The translations under genes were made by a program, and so were the position numbers. Shown here in pieces: positions 34,178 to 42,673 of a DNA stretch of 64,000 nt (within the stretch, counting starts at the first letter, position 1; every line of letters starts with the position of its first letter). The notes under the pieces were generated by a model. That model was not told the DNA's origin. It worked only from the letters and a program-made list of their open reading frames with translations, and searched no databases. Origin of the DNA: Streptomyces hygroscopicus (lineage in GTDB: Bacteria; Actinomycetota; Actinomycetes; Streptomycetales; Streptomycetaceae); assembly GCF_026168105.1 (NCBI RefSeq), contig NZ_LBMW01000008.1, forward strand, positions 159,183 to 223,182, written 5' to 3'.

Positions 34178-34223
34178 GTCCGGTTTCCGCCGGTCCCGTG
34201 TCCGGGAATGGCGGAAACCGGAC
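34178..34223 (+). terminator. Long hairpin terminator after rsgA
   Basis: GTCCGGTTTCCGCC (34178-34191) pairs perfectly with GGCGGAAACCGGAC (34210-34223). Inside the loop TCCCG (34194-34198) pairs with CGGGA (34203-34207), extending the stem. It is 64 bases past the rsgA stop and has no T tract, as is common in Streptomyces terminators. Confidence 0.7.
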
Positions 34224-34375
34224 GGACGAGGACGACCGCATGGTCCCTGAGGCCGGTATCGGGTCGTTCGGCCGAGCGTGTGACGGGGCGTTAGGAAGTC
34301 GGCGTGTCCCGGGAAGACATCGAGCGCTTCCCGGCCCCGCGCCCGGGGCGACCGGCGAGGAAAGGGCGAGTCCGT

Positions 34376-35608
34376 ATGAGCCACCTGCCCCGCACGAGAA
34401 GAGCCCGGCGCCGCTGCCTAGCCGTCCTGGCGCTCACCGTCATGTCGACCGCGGCCACCTTCCCCGGCGCGGCCGCCCGGCCCGAGACGGCCCCGCACTG
34501 GACCGGCACCTGGGAGGCCGCGCCCTCCGGTACGGCGCCCGCCCTGCCCGGTGCCTCGATCCGCAACGTCGTGCACACCAGTGTCGGCGGCACCGCGGCC
34601 CGTATCCGCGTCTCCAACCGTCTCGGTACCGCGCCGCTCCAACTCGACACCGTCACCGTCGCGTTGCAGCTTCCGGGGACGCCTGCGGGGCCCGGCGCCG
34701 TGCCGGGCTCCCTGCGCATCGCCACCTTCTCCGGCGCGACCTCCGTGACCGTCCCGGTCGGCCAGGACCGCGTCACCGACCCCGTCCGCCTCCGCGTCCC
34801 GGCCGACGCCAACCTCCTCGTCACCGTGCACACCCCCACCGGCTCCGGCCCGGCGACGTACCACCGCACCGCGCTGCAGACCAACTACCTTGCCAGGCAC
34901 GGAAACCGGGCCGCCGACACCAGCGGAGCCGCGTACACGACCACGGTCTCCCACTGGTACTACGTGACCGGCATCGACGTCCTGCGTCCCAGTGCGGAGG
35001 GCAGCGTCGTCGCGCTCGGCGACTCCCTCACCGACGGCACCGGATCCTCGTTCGGTGCCAACCGGCGCTGGCCCGACCTCCTTTCGGAGCGTCTGCGCGC
35101 GCTGCCCGCCGACCGTCGGCCCGGCATCCTGAACGCCGGGATCTCCGGCAACCGCCTCCTCCTCGACGGTGTCGGCCCGAGCGCCCTGGCCCGTCTCGAC
35201 GCCGACGTCCTCACCCGAGCCGGAGTACGCGCGGCGATCGTCCTGGAGGGCGTCAACGACCTCAAGGGCGCTCCACCCCAGACCGACCCGGCCGCCTTCG
35301 TGCGCGCATACCGCCGGATCGTGGCCCGCGCCCACGCCCACGGCGTCCACGTCATCGGCGCCACCCTCACCCCGTTCGGGGATAACCGGGACTGGACGCC
35401 GGCCCGCGAGGGACTGCGGCACGAGGTGAACGCGCTCATCCGCAGCGGGCTCTTCGACGGGGTCGCCGACTTCGACGCCGCCGTCCGCGACCCGCACCGC
35501 CCCGACCGTATCCGGCCGGCATACGACCCCGGCGATCACCTCCACTTCAACGACGCGGGCATGAAGGCGCTCGCGGACGCGATCGACCTGGAGACGCTCG
35601 ACGGGTGA
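34376..35608 (+). CDS. Secreted SGNH/GDSL hydrolase
   Basis: Secreted esterase/lipase-type protein of 410 residues. A signal peptide (RRARRRCLAVLALTVMSTA then AAFPGAAA-like cleavage region) is followed by an N-terminal beta-rich domain (SIRNVVHTSVGGTAARIRVS) and an SGNH domain with GDSLTDG (block I Ser), GISGNRLL (block II), EGVNDLKG (block III) and DPGDHLHFND (block V Asp-His). All catalytic residues are present. ATG 34376 lies next to the signal peptide; it has a GGAAAGGG-type site. It likely cleaves esters or acetyl groups outside the cell. Substrate is not evident. Confidence 0.9.
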   Translation: MSHLPRTRRARRRCLAVLALTVMSTAATFPGAAARPETAPHWTGTWEAAPSGTAPALPGASIRNVVHTSVGGTAARIRVSNRLGTAPLQLDTVTVALQLPGTPAGPGAVPGSLRIATFSGATSVTVPVGQDRVTDPVRLRVPADANLLVTVHTPTGSGPATYHRTALQTNYLARHGNRAADTSGAAYTTTVSHWYYVTGIDVLRPSAEGSVVALGDSLTDGTGSSFGANRRWPDLLSERLRALPADRRPGILNAGISGNRLLLDGVGPSALARLDADVLTRAGVRAAIVLEGVNDLKGAPPQTDPAAFVRAYRRIVARAHAHGVHVIGATLTPFGDNRDWTPAREGLRHEVNALIRSGLFDGVADFDAAVRDPHRPDRIRPAYDPGDHLHFNDAGMKALADAIDLETLDG

Positions 35609-35692
35609 CCGCTGACGGGTGACGGGTGACGGGTGCCAGTTGACGGGTGATGGCTGACGGATGACGGATGACGGGTGCCAGTTGACGGGTGC
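35600..35692. repeat. TGACGGG heptamer-based repeat array
   Basis: Variants of TGACGGG (and TGACGGA) recur every 6-8 bases from the end of the SGNH gene to 35692. Two exact 23-bp copies of a larger unit (35627-35649 and 35669-35691) are embedded 42 bases apart. It lies in the 3' flank of the SGNH gene; the following 35693-35899 gap holds no gene. Confidence 0.75.
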
Positions 35693-35899
35693 GGCCGTGA
35701 GGGCGCCGGTCAGTTCCGCGCCACCCACCCCCGCTCCTAGGCGTGCCAGTCGAGTTGCAGCCGGGTCGTCACCCCGGTCGCCCCCACCAGACCCTTCACC
35801 CGGCGCTGTACCTTCCTCAGGCCCAGGTCCGGTTGTCAACTCGCCGCAATTTCCGGATGCCCCGTTTTCATACGCCCCGAGAGGTGGACAATTGGGGGC

Positions 35900-37603
35900 A
35901 TGAGTCAGCAGGGGGAGAAGCCGACCGGTCACGAGGACGACTGGTGGGGGCAGTTGTACGACGACTCGACCGGCGACACGGGACCGGCTCCCGCGGCCGA
36001 CACCCTCGACGACCGCTTCGCCTCCGCATCGGGGACGGTGGGCCGGGGGAGCGCGGGGGACGCGCCGCTCGAGGCGCCGCCGCTCGTGCCGGAGCAACGC
36101 GGAGCGGGGCCGTACCCGGATCCCGCGCCGCCGGGGAGCGGAGCTGCCCCTGCAGGGTCTTCCGTCGAGGGGGCTGCCACCGGGTCCGCCGACCGGCGGC
36201 CGGGGGATCCACCCCGGGGACCCGCGCCCTGGGAACCTCCGTCCGTCCGGCCGTCGGGGCCCGTGACCTTCCCTCCCGCACCGACGCCCCCGGGCTTCCG
36301 TGCGGATGCGCCGACCACCGAGCTCCGGTCCGCCCGCCCTCCGGCCGATCTGCCGCGGCTCCCGGACCGCCCCCCGGCGGACGTGGCTCCCTCGACGAAC
36401 CGCCCCCCGGCCGGCCCGCCCGCGCCTGCGCCGGGCGACGCGCCTCCGCCGCCCCCCGTCCCTCCGTACGAGACCACCCCGCAGGGTCCCGTCTCCCACG
36501 TCCCGGCTCCGCCCGGCGAAGCGCCTGCGGCCACCGAAGCCGGAGCCGCCGTGCCGGTCGCCGGAACATCGCAGGCCGTGCGGGTCGCCGATGCCGCGGA
36601 CGTCGCGTCGCCCCGGCTCAGCGTCCCCCGCGGCCCGGCTCCGGTCGACCACGTGGGCTCCGGGCCGCCCACCTATCACGCCGAGCCGACCGCCCTCCCG
36701 CTCGCCGATCCGGAGGACCTCGACGACCTGGTTCCCGACACCGTGCTGGACGGGGCGCGCTACGGGGCCTGCACCCTGCGCGCGGTCTCCGCGCGCGGGG
36801 ACTCGGGCCGCTACCGGGGCGAGCCGCGGCGGGACGCCCTGCTCACCGCCCGCTTCGGCACCGGCGACCAGGCGCTCCTCCTCGTCGCCATGGCGACCGG
36901 CGCACGGGCCACGCCCGGCGCGCACCGGGCCGCCGCAGAGGCGTGTCACTGGATCGGACGGTCCGTCGGGCGCAGTCATGTCCGCCTCGGCGAGGACATC
37001 CGGGCCGCCCGGCGCGGCGACCTCAAATCGGGTCTCCAGCGGCTCACCGACCGCAGTCTGGGCAAGCTCCGCGCCAGCGCCGCCGGGCAGGGGGTCGAGC
37101 CCGAGGAGTACACCGCGACCCTCCGCTGTCTGCTGCTGCCGGCCGATCCCGCCTGCCGTACGCGCGTCTTCTTCGGGGTCGGCGGGGGCGGTCTCTTCCG
37201 GCTGCGGGACGGCGAGTGGCAGGACATCGAGCCGCGAGCCGCCGAGACGGCCGGCGAGGCGGTGGTCGGTTTCGGCGCACTGCCGTCCGAGACCCCCGAG
37301 GGCGACCGGCTCACCATGGACCTGGGGATCACGACGCCGCCGAGCCCCTACGAACCGGCCCCGGAACCGCCCCGCGACCCCTTCCGGTTCCGCGCCTCCA
37401 TCGCCCGCCCGGGTGACACGCTTCTGCTGTGCTCCAGCGGCCTCGCCGACCCGCTGCGCGACGAGCCGCAGCTCGCCGAACACCTGACGGCCCGCTGGTC
37501 GGAGGCCGAACCGCCGGGTCTGGCGGCCTTCCTCGCGGACACCCTCGTGAGGGTGAAGGGCTACGCCGACGACCGTACGGCGGCCGCTGTTTGGGAGGCG
37601 TGA
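35900..37603 (+). CDS. PP2C-like protein with long Pro-rich N-terminus
   Basis: Protein of 567 residues. About 280 N-terminal residues are acidic to Pro/Ala-rich and disordered. The rest resembles a PP2C phosphatase domain: CTLRAVSARGDSGRYRG, LLVAMATGARATPGAHRAA, VFFGVGGGGLFRLRDGEW, GDTLLLCSSGLADPL and KGYADDRTAAAVW. The usual metal-binding acids are partly replaced (for example ATGA in place of the DGMGG motif), so catalysis may be reduced or absent. It could be a signalling scaffold or a pseudo-phosphatase. The ATG follows GGGGGC. It is transcribed toward poxB. Confidence 0.72.
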   Translation: MSQQGEKPTGHEDDWWGQLYDDSTGDTGPAPAADTLDDRFASASGTVGRGSAGDAPLEAPPLVPEQRGAGPYPDPAPPGSGAAPAGSSVEGAATGSADRRPGDPPRGPAPWEPPSVRPSGPVTFPPAPTPPGFRADAPTTELRSARPPADLPRLPDRPPADVAPSTNRPPAGPPAPAPGDAPPPPPVPPYETTPQGPVSHVPAPPGEAPAATEAGAAVPVAGTSQAVRVADAADVASPRLSVPRGPAPVDHVGSGPPTYHAEPTALPLADPEDLDDLVPDTVLDGARYGACTLRAVSARGDSGRYRGEPRRDALLTARFGTGDQALLLVAMATGARATPGAHRAAAEACHWIGRSVGRSHVRLGEDIRAARRGDLKSGLQRLTDRSLGKLRASAAGQGVEPEEYTATLRCLLLPADPACRTRVFFGVGGGGLFRLRDGEWQDIEPRAAETAGEAVVGFGALPSETPEGDRLTMDLGITTPPSPYEPAPEPPRDPFRFRASIARPGDTLLLCSSGLADPLRDEPQLAEHLTARWSEAEPPGLAAFLADTLVRVKGYADDRTAAAVWEA

Positions 37604-37657
37604 TCGCGGTCCCTGTGGATTGATGGATGCAGGCAGACCGAAGGGGTGCATGGATCC

Positions 37658-39400
37658 ATGGCCAAGCAGAACGTCGCCGATCGGTTCGTCGACATCCTCG
37701 CCCGCGCAGGGGTCAAACGCCTGTACGGGGTGGTCGGCGACAGCCTCAACCCGATCGTGGACGCCGTCCGCCGCAACTCCGCCATCGACTGGGTGCATGT
37801 GCGCCACGAGGAGACCGCCGCCTTCGCGGCGGGCGCCGAGGCCCAGATATCCGGCAAGCTCACCGCGTGCGCCGGCTCCTGCGGCCCCGGCAACCTGCAC
37901 CTCATCAACGGCCTGTATGACGCCCACCGCTCCATGGCCCCGGTGCTGGCCCTCGCCTCGCACATCCCCTCGAGCGAGATCGGCCTCGGCTATTTCCAGG
38001 AGACCCACCCGGACCGGCTGTTCCAGGAGTGCTCCCACTACAGCGAGCTGATATCCAACCCGAAGCAGATGCCCCGCCTGCTGCAGACGGCGATCCAGAA
38101 CGCGATCGGCCGAAGCGGCGTGAGCGTGGTCTCGCTCCCCGGAGACATCGCCGACCAGCCCGCCCCCGACCAGCCCGCCCAGACCGCCCTGGTCACCTCC
38201 CGGCCCACCGTCCGTCCGGGGGACGCCGAGATCGACAAGCTCGTGGCGATGATCGACGAGGCGGAGAAGGTCACCCTGTTCTGCGGCAGCGGCACGGCGG
38301 GCGCGCACACCGAGGTCATGGAGCTGGCGGGGAAGATCAAATCTCCGGTGGGACACGCCTTGCGGGGCAAGGAGTGGATCCAGTACGACAACCCGTACGA
38401 CGTCGGCATGAGCGGTCTGCTCGGCTACGGCGCCGCGTACGAGGCCACGCACGAGTGCGATCTGCTGATCCTCCTGGGCACCGACTTCCCGTACAACGCC
38501 TTCCTCCCCGACGATGTGAGGATCGCTCAGGTGGACATACGGCCGGAGAACCTCGGCCGCCGCTCCAAACTGGATCTCGCGGTGTGGGGCGATGTGAAGG
38601 AGACCCTGCGCTGTCTGACCCCGCGGGTGAGGCCCAAGGACAACCGACGTTTCCTCGACAGAATGCTGAAGAAGCACGCCGACGCGCTGGAAGGCGTGGT
38701 GAAGGCGTACACGCGCAGGGTCGAGAAGCACATTCCCATCCACCCCGAGTACGTGGCGTCGCTCCTCGACGAGATCGCCGACGAGAACGCGGTCTTCACG
38801 GTCGACACCGGGATGTGCAATGTGTGGGCCGCCCGCTACATATCGCCCAACGGCCGCCGCCGTGTCATCGGCTCGTTCTCCCACGGCTCGATGGCGAACG
38901 CGCTGCCGATGGCGATCGGCGCGCAGTTCACCGACCGGAAGCGGCAGGTCGTGTCGATGTCGGGGGACGGCGGCTTCTCGATGCTGATGGGCGACTTCCT
39001 GACCCTTGTGCAGTACGACCTGCCGGTGAAGGTGGTCCTGTTCAACAACTCCTCCCTCAGCATGGTGGAGCTCGAGATGATGGTCGCCGGACTGCCGTCC
39101 TACGGCACGGCCAACAAGAACCCCGACTTCGCCGCCGTGGCGCGCGCGTGCGGTGCGTACGGCATCCGGGTGGAGAAGCCCAAACAACTCGCGGGCGCAC
39201 TGAAGGACGCCTTCCGGCATCCGGGTCCCGCCCTGGTCGACGTCGTCACCGACCCGCACGCCCTGTCCATCCCGCCCAAGATCAGCGCGGAGATGGTGAC
39301 GGGTTTCGCGCTCTCCGCCTCGAAGATGGTGCTGGACGGAGGGGTCGGCCGCATGCTGCAGCTGGCCCGGTCCAACCTGCGCAACGTGCCCCGGCCTTAG
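37658..39400 (+). CDS. poxB: Pyruvate oxidase/pyruvate dehydrogenase (quinone)-type ThDP enzyme
   Basis: Thiamine-diphosphate enzyme of 580 residues that oxidatively decarboxylates pyruvate to acetate and passes electrons to FAD and quinone. The N-terminal PYR domain has HEETAAFAAGAEAQ with the catalytic Glu. A central FAD-binding domain (LFCGSGTAGAH) and a C-terminal PP domain with GDGGFSMLMGDFLTL and VVLFNNSSLSMV follow. ATG 37658 (AKQNVADRFVDILARAG) matches the family start; an upstream in-frame GTG at 37646 adds four residues. It is followed by a strong terminator, so it is the last gene of its unit. Confidence 0.9.
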   Translation: MAKQNVADRFVDILARAGVKRLYGVVGDSLNPIVDAVRRNSAIDWVHVRHEETAAFAAGAEAQISGKLTACAGSCGPGNLHLINGLYDAHRSMAPVLALASHIPSSEIGLGYFQETHPDRLFQECSHYSELISNPKQMPRLLQTAIQNAIGRSGVSVVSLPGDIADQPAPDQPAQTALVTSRPTVRPGDAEIDKLVAMIDEAEKVTLFCGSGTAGAHTEVMELAGKIKSPVGHALRGKEWIQYDNPYDVGMSGLLGYGAAYEATHECDLLILLGTDFPYNAFLPDDVRIAQVDIRPENLGRRSKLDLAVWGDVKETLRCLTPRVRPKDNRRFLDRMLKKHADALEGVVKAYTRRVEKHIPIHPEYVASLLDEIADENAVFTVDTGMCNVWAARYISPNGRRRVIGSFSHGSMANALPMAIGAQFTDRKRQVVSMSGDGGFSMLMGDFLTLVQYDLPVKVVLFNNSSLSMVELEMMVAGLPSYGTANKNPDFAAVARACGAYGIRVEKPKQLAGALKDAFRHPGPALVDVVTDPHALSIPPKISAEMVTGFALSASKMVLDGGVGRMLQLARSNLRNVPRP

Positions 39401-39421
39401 CGCGGAGGCCGCCAAGACCGG

Positions 39422-39452
39422 AACCCCGGCCCGATTCCGGCGGGCCGGGGTT
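39422..39452 (+). terminator. Intrinsic terminator of poxB
   Basis: AACCCCGGCCCG (39422-39433) pairs perfectly with CGGGCCGGGGTT (39441-39452) over a seven-base loop, 22 bases past the stop, followed by a C/T-rich stretch. It also separates poxB from the convergent secreted-protein gene. Confidence 0.85.
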
Positions 39453-39488
39453 CTCGCTCTTCTCCAAGTGACACGCCGAGTGTCCGTG

Positions 39489-40103
39489 TCACTTCCCTTC
39501 GCCGCGGTCGCCGAACTCGCCGAACTCGCCGCGCTCGCCGAACTCGCCGCGCTCGCCGAACTCGCCGAACCGGAAGAACTCGTGGTTACGCACCACGCGG
39601 ATGCTGGCCACGACGCCGTGCTTGACCTTCACACCGCCCTTGACGTGGCGGGGGAAGAGCCCGTTGCTCGAGCTCCACGGGCCGACGGTGGCGAGGGGAG
39701 CCCCGTTGTCGCAGGTGGCACCGTTGAAGACCTCGACAGTCTCGTGGCTGTCGTTGCGGACGTTGACGCTGTTGGAGCCGAGGCCGCTGACGATCGTGAT
39801 GCAGCCGTCCGGAACGGCGGGGAAGTCCCGCTCGTTGACGTGGATCCGGCCGATGAAGCGGTGGTGACGGAAGTGGTGGTGCTCCTCCTCACGACCCTCG
39901 TTGCCCTTGCCCCCATTGTTGTTGTTGCCGTTGCCGCCCATGGGGGCGGCGGCCGGGGCGCCGGCCGCCGGGGCGACAGCGGCCGGCGAGACCGCGGCAG
40001 CCTGGACCGGCTCGGAGGCGGCCGAGGCGTAGGTGATGCCGGTGGCCACCAGGGCCGCGGCAGCCGCGAGCCCGGCGGTAACAGCGGTGGAACGCGTTGC
40101 CAT
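39489..40103 (-). CDS. Small secreted protein with Asn/Gly and GEFGER-type repeats
   Basis: Secreted protein of 204 residues with no family I recognise. A signal peptide with a Sec-type core (AVTAGLAAAAALVATGITYA) ends near residue 30, followed by an Ala/Pro stretch, a low-complexity Asn/Gly-rich segment, and a His-rich HHHFRHHRF. The globular middle (about 85-165) has two cysteines (DGCITIV and GATCDNG) that may bond. The C-terminus repeats GEFGER-type units, encoded by near-exact 9- and 18-bp direct repeats at 39495-39580. ATG 40103 has AGGAG. Most likely a wall-associated or released structural protein. Confidence 0.7.
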   Translation of the reverse strand: MATRSTAVTAGLAAAAALVATGITYASAASEPVQAAAVSPAAVAPAAGAPAAAPMGGNGNNNNGGKGNEGREEEHHHFRHHRFIGRIHVNERDFPAVPDGCITIVSGLGSNSVNVRNDSHETVEVFNGATCDNGAPLATVGPWSSSNGLFPRHVKGGVKVKHGVVASIRVVRNHEFFRFGEFGERGEFGERGEFGEFGDRGEGK

Positions 40104-40379
40104 ATCAGTTCTCCTGTCTGAGAGACGTCGGCTGTGAGCCGATGCGAGATTGAACGTACATATCATCCCAATATGTGTCATGCCGGACATGCCGAAAATA
40201 TGACGATCAATCCGATTGGCGTAATGGTGGTGCTCTGACGTCCCGTCATCCCGGCCGAAGTCGACTCCGCGTTCGGTTGTTGGCGATTCGACATGACTGG
40301 CGCCTCCCCTACGGGGCATGGATCCCACTGAACGTGTTGGAGCAGGAGGGGAATCCGCATCCACATACGGGCGGGGGTC
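40104..40379. promoter_or_regulatory. AT-rich divergent intergenic region
   Basis: This gap is strikingly AT-rich for the window, especially 40150-40240. It contains CATAT(7)ATATG (40158-40174), an inverted CGGCT/AGCCG pair near 40130, and several TATG/CATA motifs. Both neighbours start from it: the secreted-protein gene leftward and the RsbW-like gene rightward. Individual promoter boxes cannot be assigned with confidence. Confidence 0.45.
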
Positions 40380-40862
40380 ATGAAGAGGCGAGCACGAGGG
40401 GGCGGTCCCGTGGTCATCGGGGCCTCCTCGGCGAAGAAGGCGGAGGAAACGACCAACGGTACGACGGTCCTGCCGGGGGGCCCGCAGCTCAGGCGCAGGC
40501 TGGGAAGGGCGGACCTCCGGGCGGTGCCCGAGGCACGCAGGGCGCTGCGGGAACTCCTGAGGCACTGGGGGAAGCCGGGACGATCCGAGATAGCCGAACT
40601 ACTCACCAGCGAACTGGTCACCAACGCGCTCGTCCACACCGATCACGACGCGGTGCTGACGGCCACGGTGTCATCGAGCGGACTTCGCGTGGAAGTAAGG
40701 GACTTCGTGGGGCGCAGGCCGAGGCTGCGGGTGCCGGACACGGATGACGGAACGCACGGCAGGGGGCTGGTCCTCGTGCAGTCCCTCGCGGACGCGTGGG
40801 GCGTACGGACTCACGGTGTCGGTAAGGCCGTGTGGTTCGAACTGGCAGCGGAAGCCGCCTGA
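40380..40862 (+). CDS. RsbW-like ATP-binding regulatory protein
   Basis: Cytosolic protein of 160 residues with a HATPase_c_2 fold, as in anti-sigma-factor kinases. It has AVPEARRALRELLRHWG, the ATP-binding helix ELLTSELVTNALVHT, VEVRDFVGRRP and GRGLVLVQSLADAWG. In Streptomyces such stand-alone domains often act in partner-switching networks with PP2C phosphatases. Three PP2C-type proteins lie in this window, though none is adjacent. The partner sigma factor or antagonist is not visible here. ATG 40380 is preceded by GGGCGGGGG. Confidence 0.85.
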   Translation: MKRRARGGGPVVIGASSAKKAEETTNGTTVLPGGPQLRRRLGRADLRAVPEARRALRELLRHWGKPGRSEIAELLTSELVTNALVHTDHDAVLTATVSSSGLRVEVRDFVGRRPRLRVPDTDDGTHGRGLVLVQSLADAWGVRTHGVGKAVWFELAAEAA

Positions 40863-40920
40863 CGCACGGGAAGGGGGCGCGGCATCGTGCCGAGCCCCCT
40901 TCCCGGAATGGTGTCCGGTC

Positions 40921-41961
40921 TCAGCCGAACTGCTGTTCAAGATCCTTGAGCTTGCGCTCCAGGGAGTCGAGCCGGGGCAGGGCCATCGTGTCGTCCTCCG
41001 CGGTGAGGTCCACCGTGATCGGGTCGGCGGAGGAGGTACGGACGGGCTGGAGCGAGGGGCGGCTGCGTACGGGCAGTTCCGCCGCTGGTATGGCAGGCTC
41101 CGAGGAGACCGGGGCGGACGCCCGCTCCACGGTCTGCACCTCGACCTGGCGTCCGCCGTTGCCGCCGGTCAGTGAGCGGTGGCCGCGGCTGATCGCCCTG
41201 AGCTGCGCGCGCTCGACCCGGTGCTGCTCGCGCCGGCGCGCCTTGTTCTGCTCCTTCTGACGCCGGTCCTCGCGGACCTCCTCGACGGCCTCGTCCAGAC
41301 TGCGCACGCCCTCGAGCAGCATCAGCGACCAGGCTCGGTACGTCTCACGCGGCGCACGGAGCCAGCGGACGACCCGGATCTGCGGCAGCGGCCGTGGCAC
41401 CAGACCCTGCTCGCGCAGCGCGGCGCGGCGGGTCTGCTTGAGCGCGCGGTCGAAGAGGACCGCGGCCGACAGCGACATGCCCGCGAAGAAGTGCGGCGCC
41501 CCGGCGTGCCCCAGACCCCGAGGGGCGTGCACCCAGTTGAACCAGGCGGCGGCGGCCGCGAACGTCCACACCAGGATCCGGGAGCCGAGTGCGGCGTCGC
41601 CGTGGCTGGCCTCGCGTACCGCGAGCACGGAGCAGAACATGGCCGCGCCGTCGAGCCCGAACGGGACCAGGTACTGCCATCCGCCGGTGAGGTTCAGGTT
41701 CTGCTCGCCGAAGCCGACCAGGCCGTGGAAGGAGAGCGCCGCGGCCACGGCCGCACAGCAGAAGAGGAGCACATAGGAGGCCGTGCCGTAGAGGGCCTCC
41801 TTGCGCCTGCGGCGTTCCTCGCTGCGCTCCCACGAGTCGTCGGTACTCGTGCTCTCCCTGGACCGCTTGCCACGCGCGAGCACCGCCACCGCCGCCAGCA
41901 TGCCCAGGAGGAGTACGGCGCCCGGAAGCAGCCAGTTCAGCGATATGTCGGTCAGTCTCAT
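40921..41961 (-). CDS. DUF2637 membrane protein (SpdB-like)
   Basis: Integral membrane protein of 346 residues. One N-terminal helix and three to four further helices (TASYVLLFCCAAVAAALSFH, LVPFGLDGAAMFCSVLAV, WFNWVHAP) match DUF2637 proteins, which share features with SpdB plasmid-spread proteins. A charged Arg/Glu-rich coiled segment (EVREDRRQKEQNKARRREQ) and a disordered C-terminal tail with a short final coiled helix follow. Its role is unknown; in this genus DUF2637 proteins are common near signalling genes. ATG 41961 was chosen because upstream residues are not hydrophobic or conserved. Confidence 0.82.
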   Translation of the reverse strand: MRLTDISLNWLLPGAVLLLGMLAAVAVLARGKRSRESTSTDDSWERSEERRRRKEALYGTASYVLLFCCAAVAAALSFHGLVGFGEQNLNLTGGWQYLVPFGLDGAAMFCSVLAVREASHGDAALGSRILVWTFAAAAAWFNWVHAPRGLGHAGAPHFFAGMSLSAAVLFDRALKQTRRAALREQGLVPRPLPQIRVVRWLRAPRETYRAWSLMLLEGVRSLDEAVEEVREDRRQKEQNKARRREQHRVERAQLRAISRGHRSLTGGNGGRQVEVQTVERASAPVSSEPAIPAAELPVRSRPSLQPVRTSSADPITVDLTAEDDTMALPRLDSLERKLKDLEQQFG

Positions 41962-42536
41962 CTGGGGTCCCTTGCATTGGGATAGGGCGTAACGCCCGCC
42001 ATAGTGGCCCAATCCCACCGGCCCTCAGGGGGTTTCGGGGCAAGAGGCCGCCAAGGAAGTGCAAGGGGATGCCCAGGGCAGCGTTCTGCTCGAACTGTCG
42101 CTTGAGGGGCGGGAGTTGAGTTCGAATAAGACTACCCGTACGGATGGTGCCGCGGAAAGTTCCCGCGACGGGAGGGGAAGTTGTGAAGCGCCCGTGATCC
42201 GTACGGTGGCTTGTTCGGAGTGGATCTTAGGGGTGTGCGGTGCCGAGCCGGTTTGGGGTCCGGCCGATGAGACCTCAACCGGCCGCGGCAGCCGCGGGCT
42301 TGGCGCTACGGTCGGCGTCGCGGGTGTACATCGCGGGTGTACATGGCGGGTGAGCGTCGCAGGTGCGGGGCGGTGGCGCGGACGTGCCGGCGGCGGCGCA
42401 GGTGTCCGCGGACGGGGTGGTGCTGTGGGCCTGGGCGGCGCTGTGCGGCTGGGCGGCGTAGAGGACGGCCCCGCCTTTCGTGAGCCGGGCGGCGGGAGCC
42501 CGTCCGCGCCCTCGGCCCGCCGGTCAAGGGTTCTCG
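41962..42536. other. Long intergenic region upstream of the GntR gene
   Basis: No gene is supported here. A 13-bp tandem repeat, CGCGGGTGTACAT followed by a second near copy and further degenerate GCGGGTG units, lies at about 42318-42375, and G-rich GGCGG runs continue to about 42460. The codon signal is weak in every frame. Confidence 0.5.
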
Positions 42537-42555
42537 ATAGGCAAGGCTTGCCTAT
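42537..42555. promoter_or_regulatory. Iron-box-like 19-bp palindrome (DtxR/DmdR-type site)
   Basis: ATAGGCAAGGCTTGCCTAT is a perfect 19-bp palindrome around its central base. It agrees with the actinobacterial iron-box consensus TTAGGTTAGGCTAACCTAA at most positions, the changes being at 1, 6, 14 and 19. It lies 119 bases upstream of the GntR gene. If bound by DmdR1, it would repress the downstream GntR gene when iron is plentiful. Confidence 0.6.
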
Positions 42556-42583
42556 TCAAGGTGATCGGTGTGTGAACCGGAGC

Positions 42584-42606
42584 GTAAGGTGCCTAAGGTA
42601 CTTTAC
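42584..42606. promoter_or_regulatory. Imperfect 23-bp dyad upstream of the GntR gene
   Basis: GTAAGGTGCCT and AGGTACTTTAC are nearly complementary arms with GTAA/TTAC ends, and TAAGGT occurs twice (42585 and 42594) as possible -10 boxes. It lies 67 bases before the GntR start and is a natural autoregulatory operator for that protein. Confidence 0.4.
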
Positions 42607-42673
42607 GAGCGGTAACAACCGCCATGAACGACACGCGTAGTGCCCAGCACCGCCAGGACCGGAGGAGGAGCCC

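Noticed and set aside
34418..39415. A 1665-codon minus-strand frame
   Set aside because: It is the antisense shadow of the SGNH, PP2C-like and poxB genes and crosses a repeat array.
40318..40383. A 21-codon frame whose stop overlaps the RsbW-like start (ATGA)
   Set aside because: Its third positions are not G/C biased and it has no ribosome site; the overlap is probably chance.
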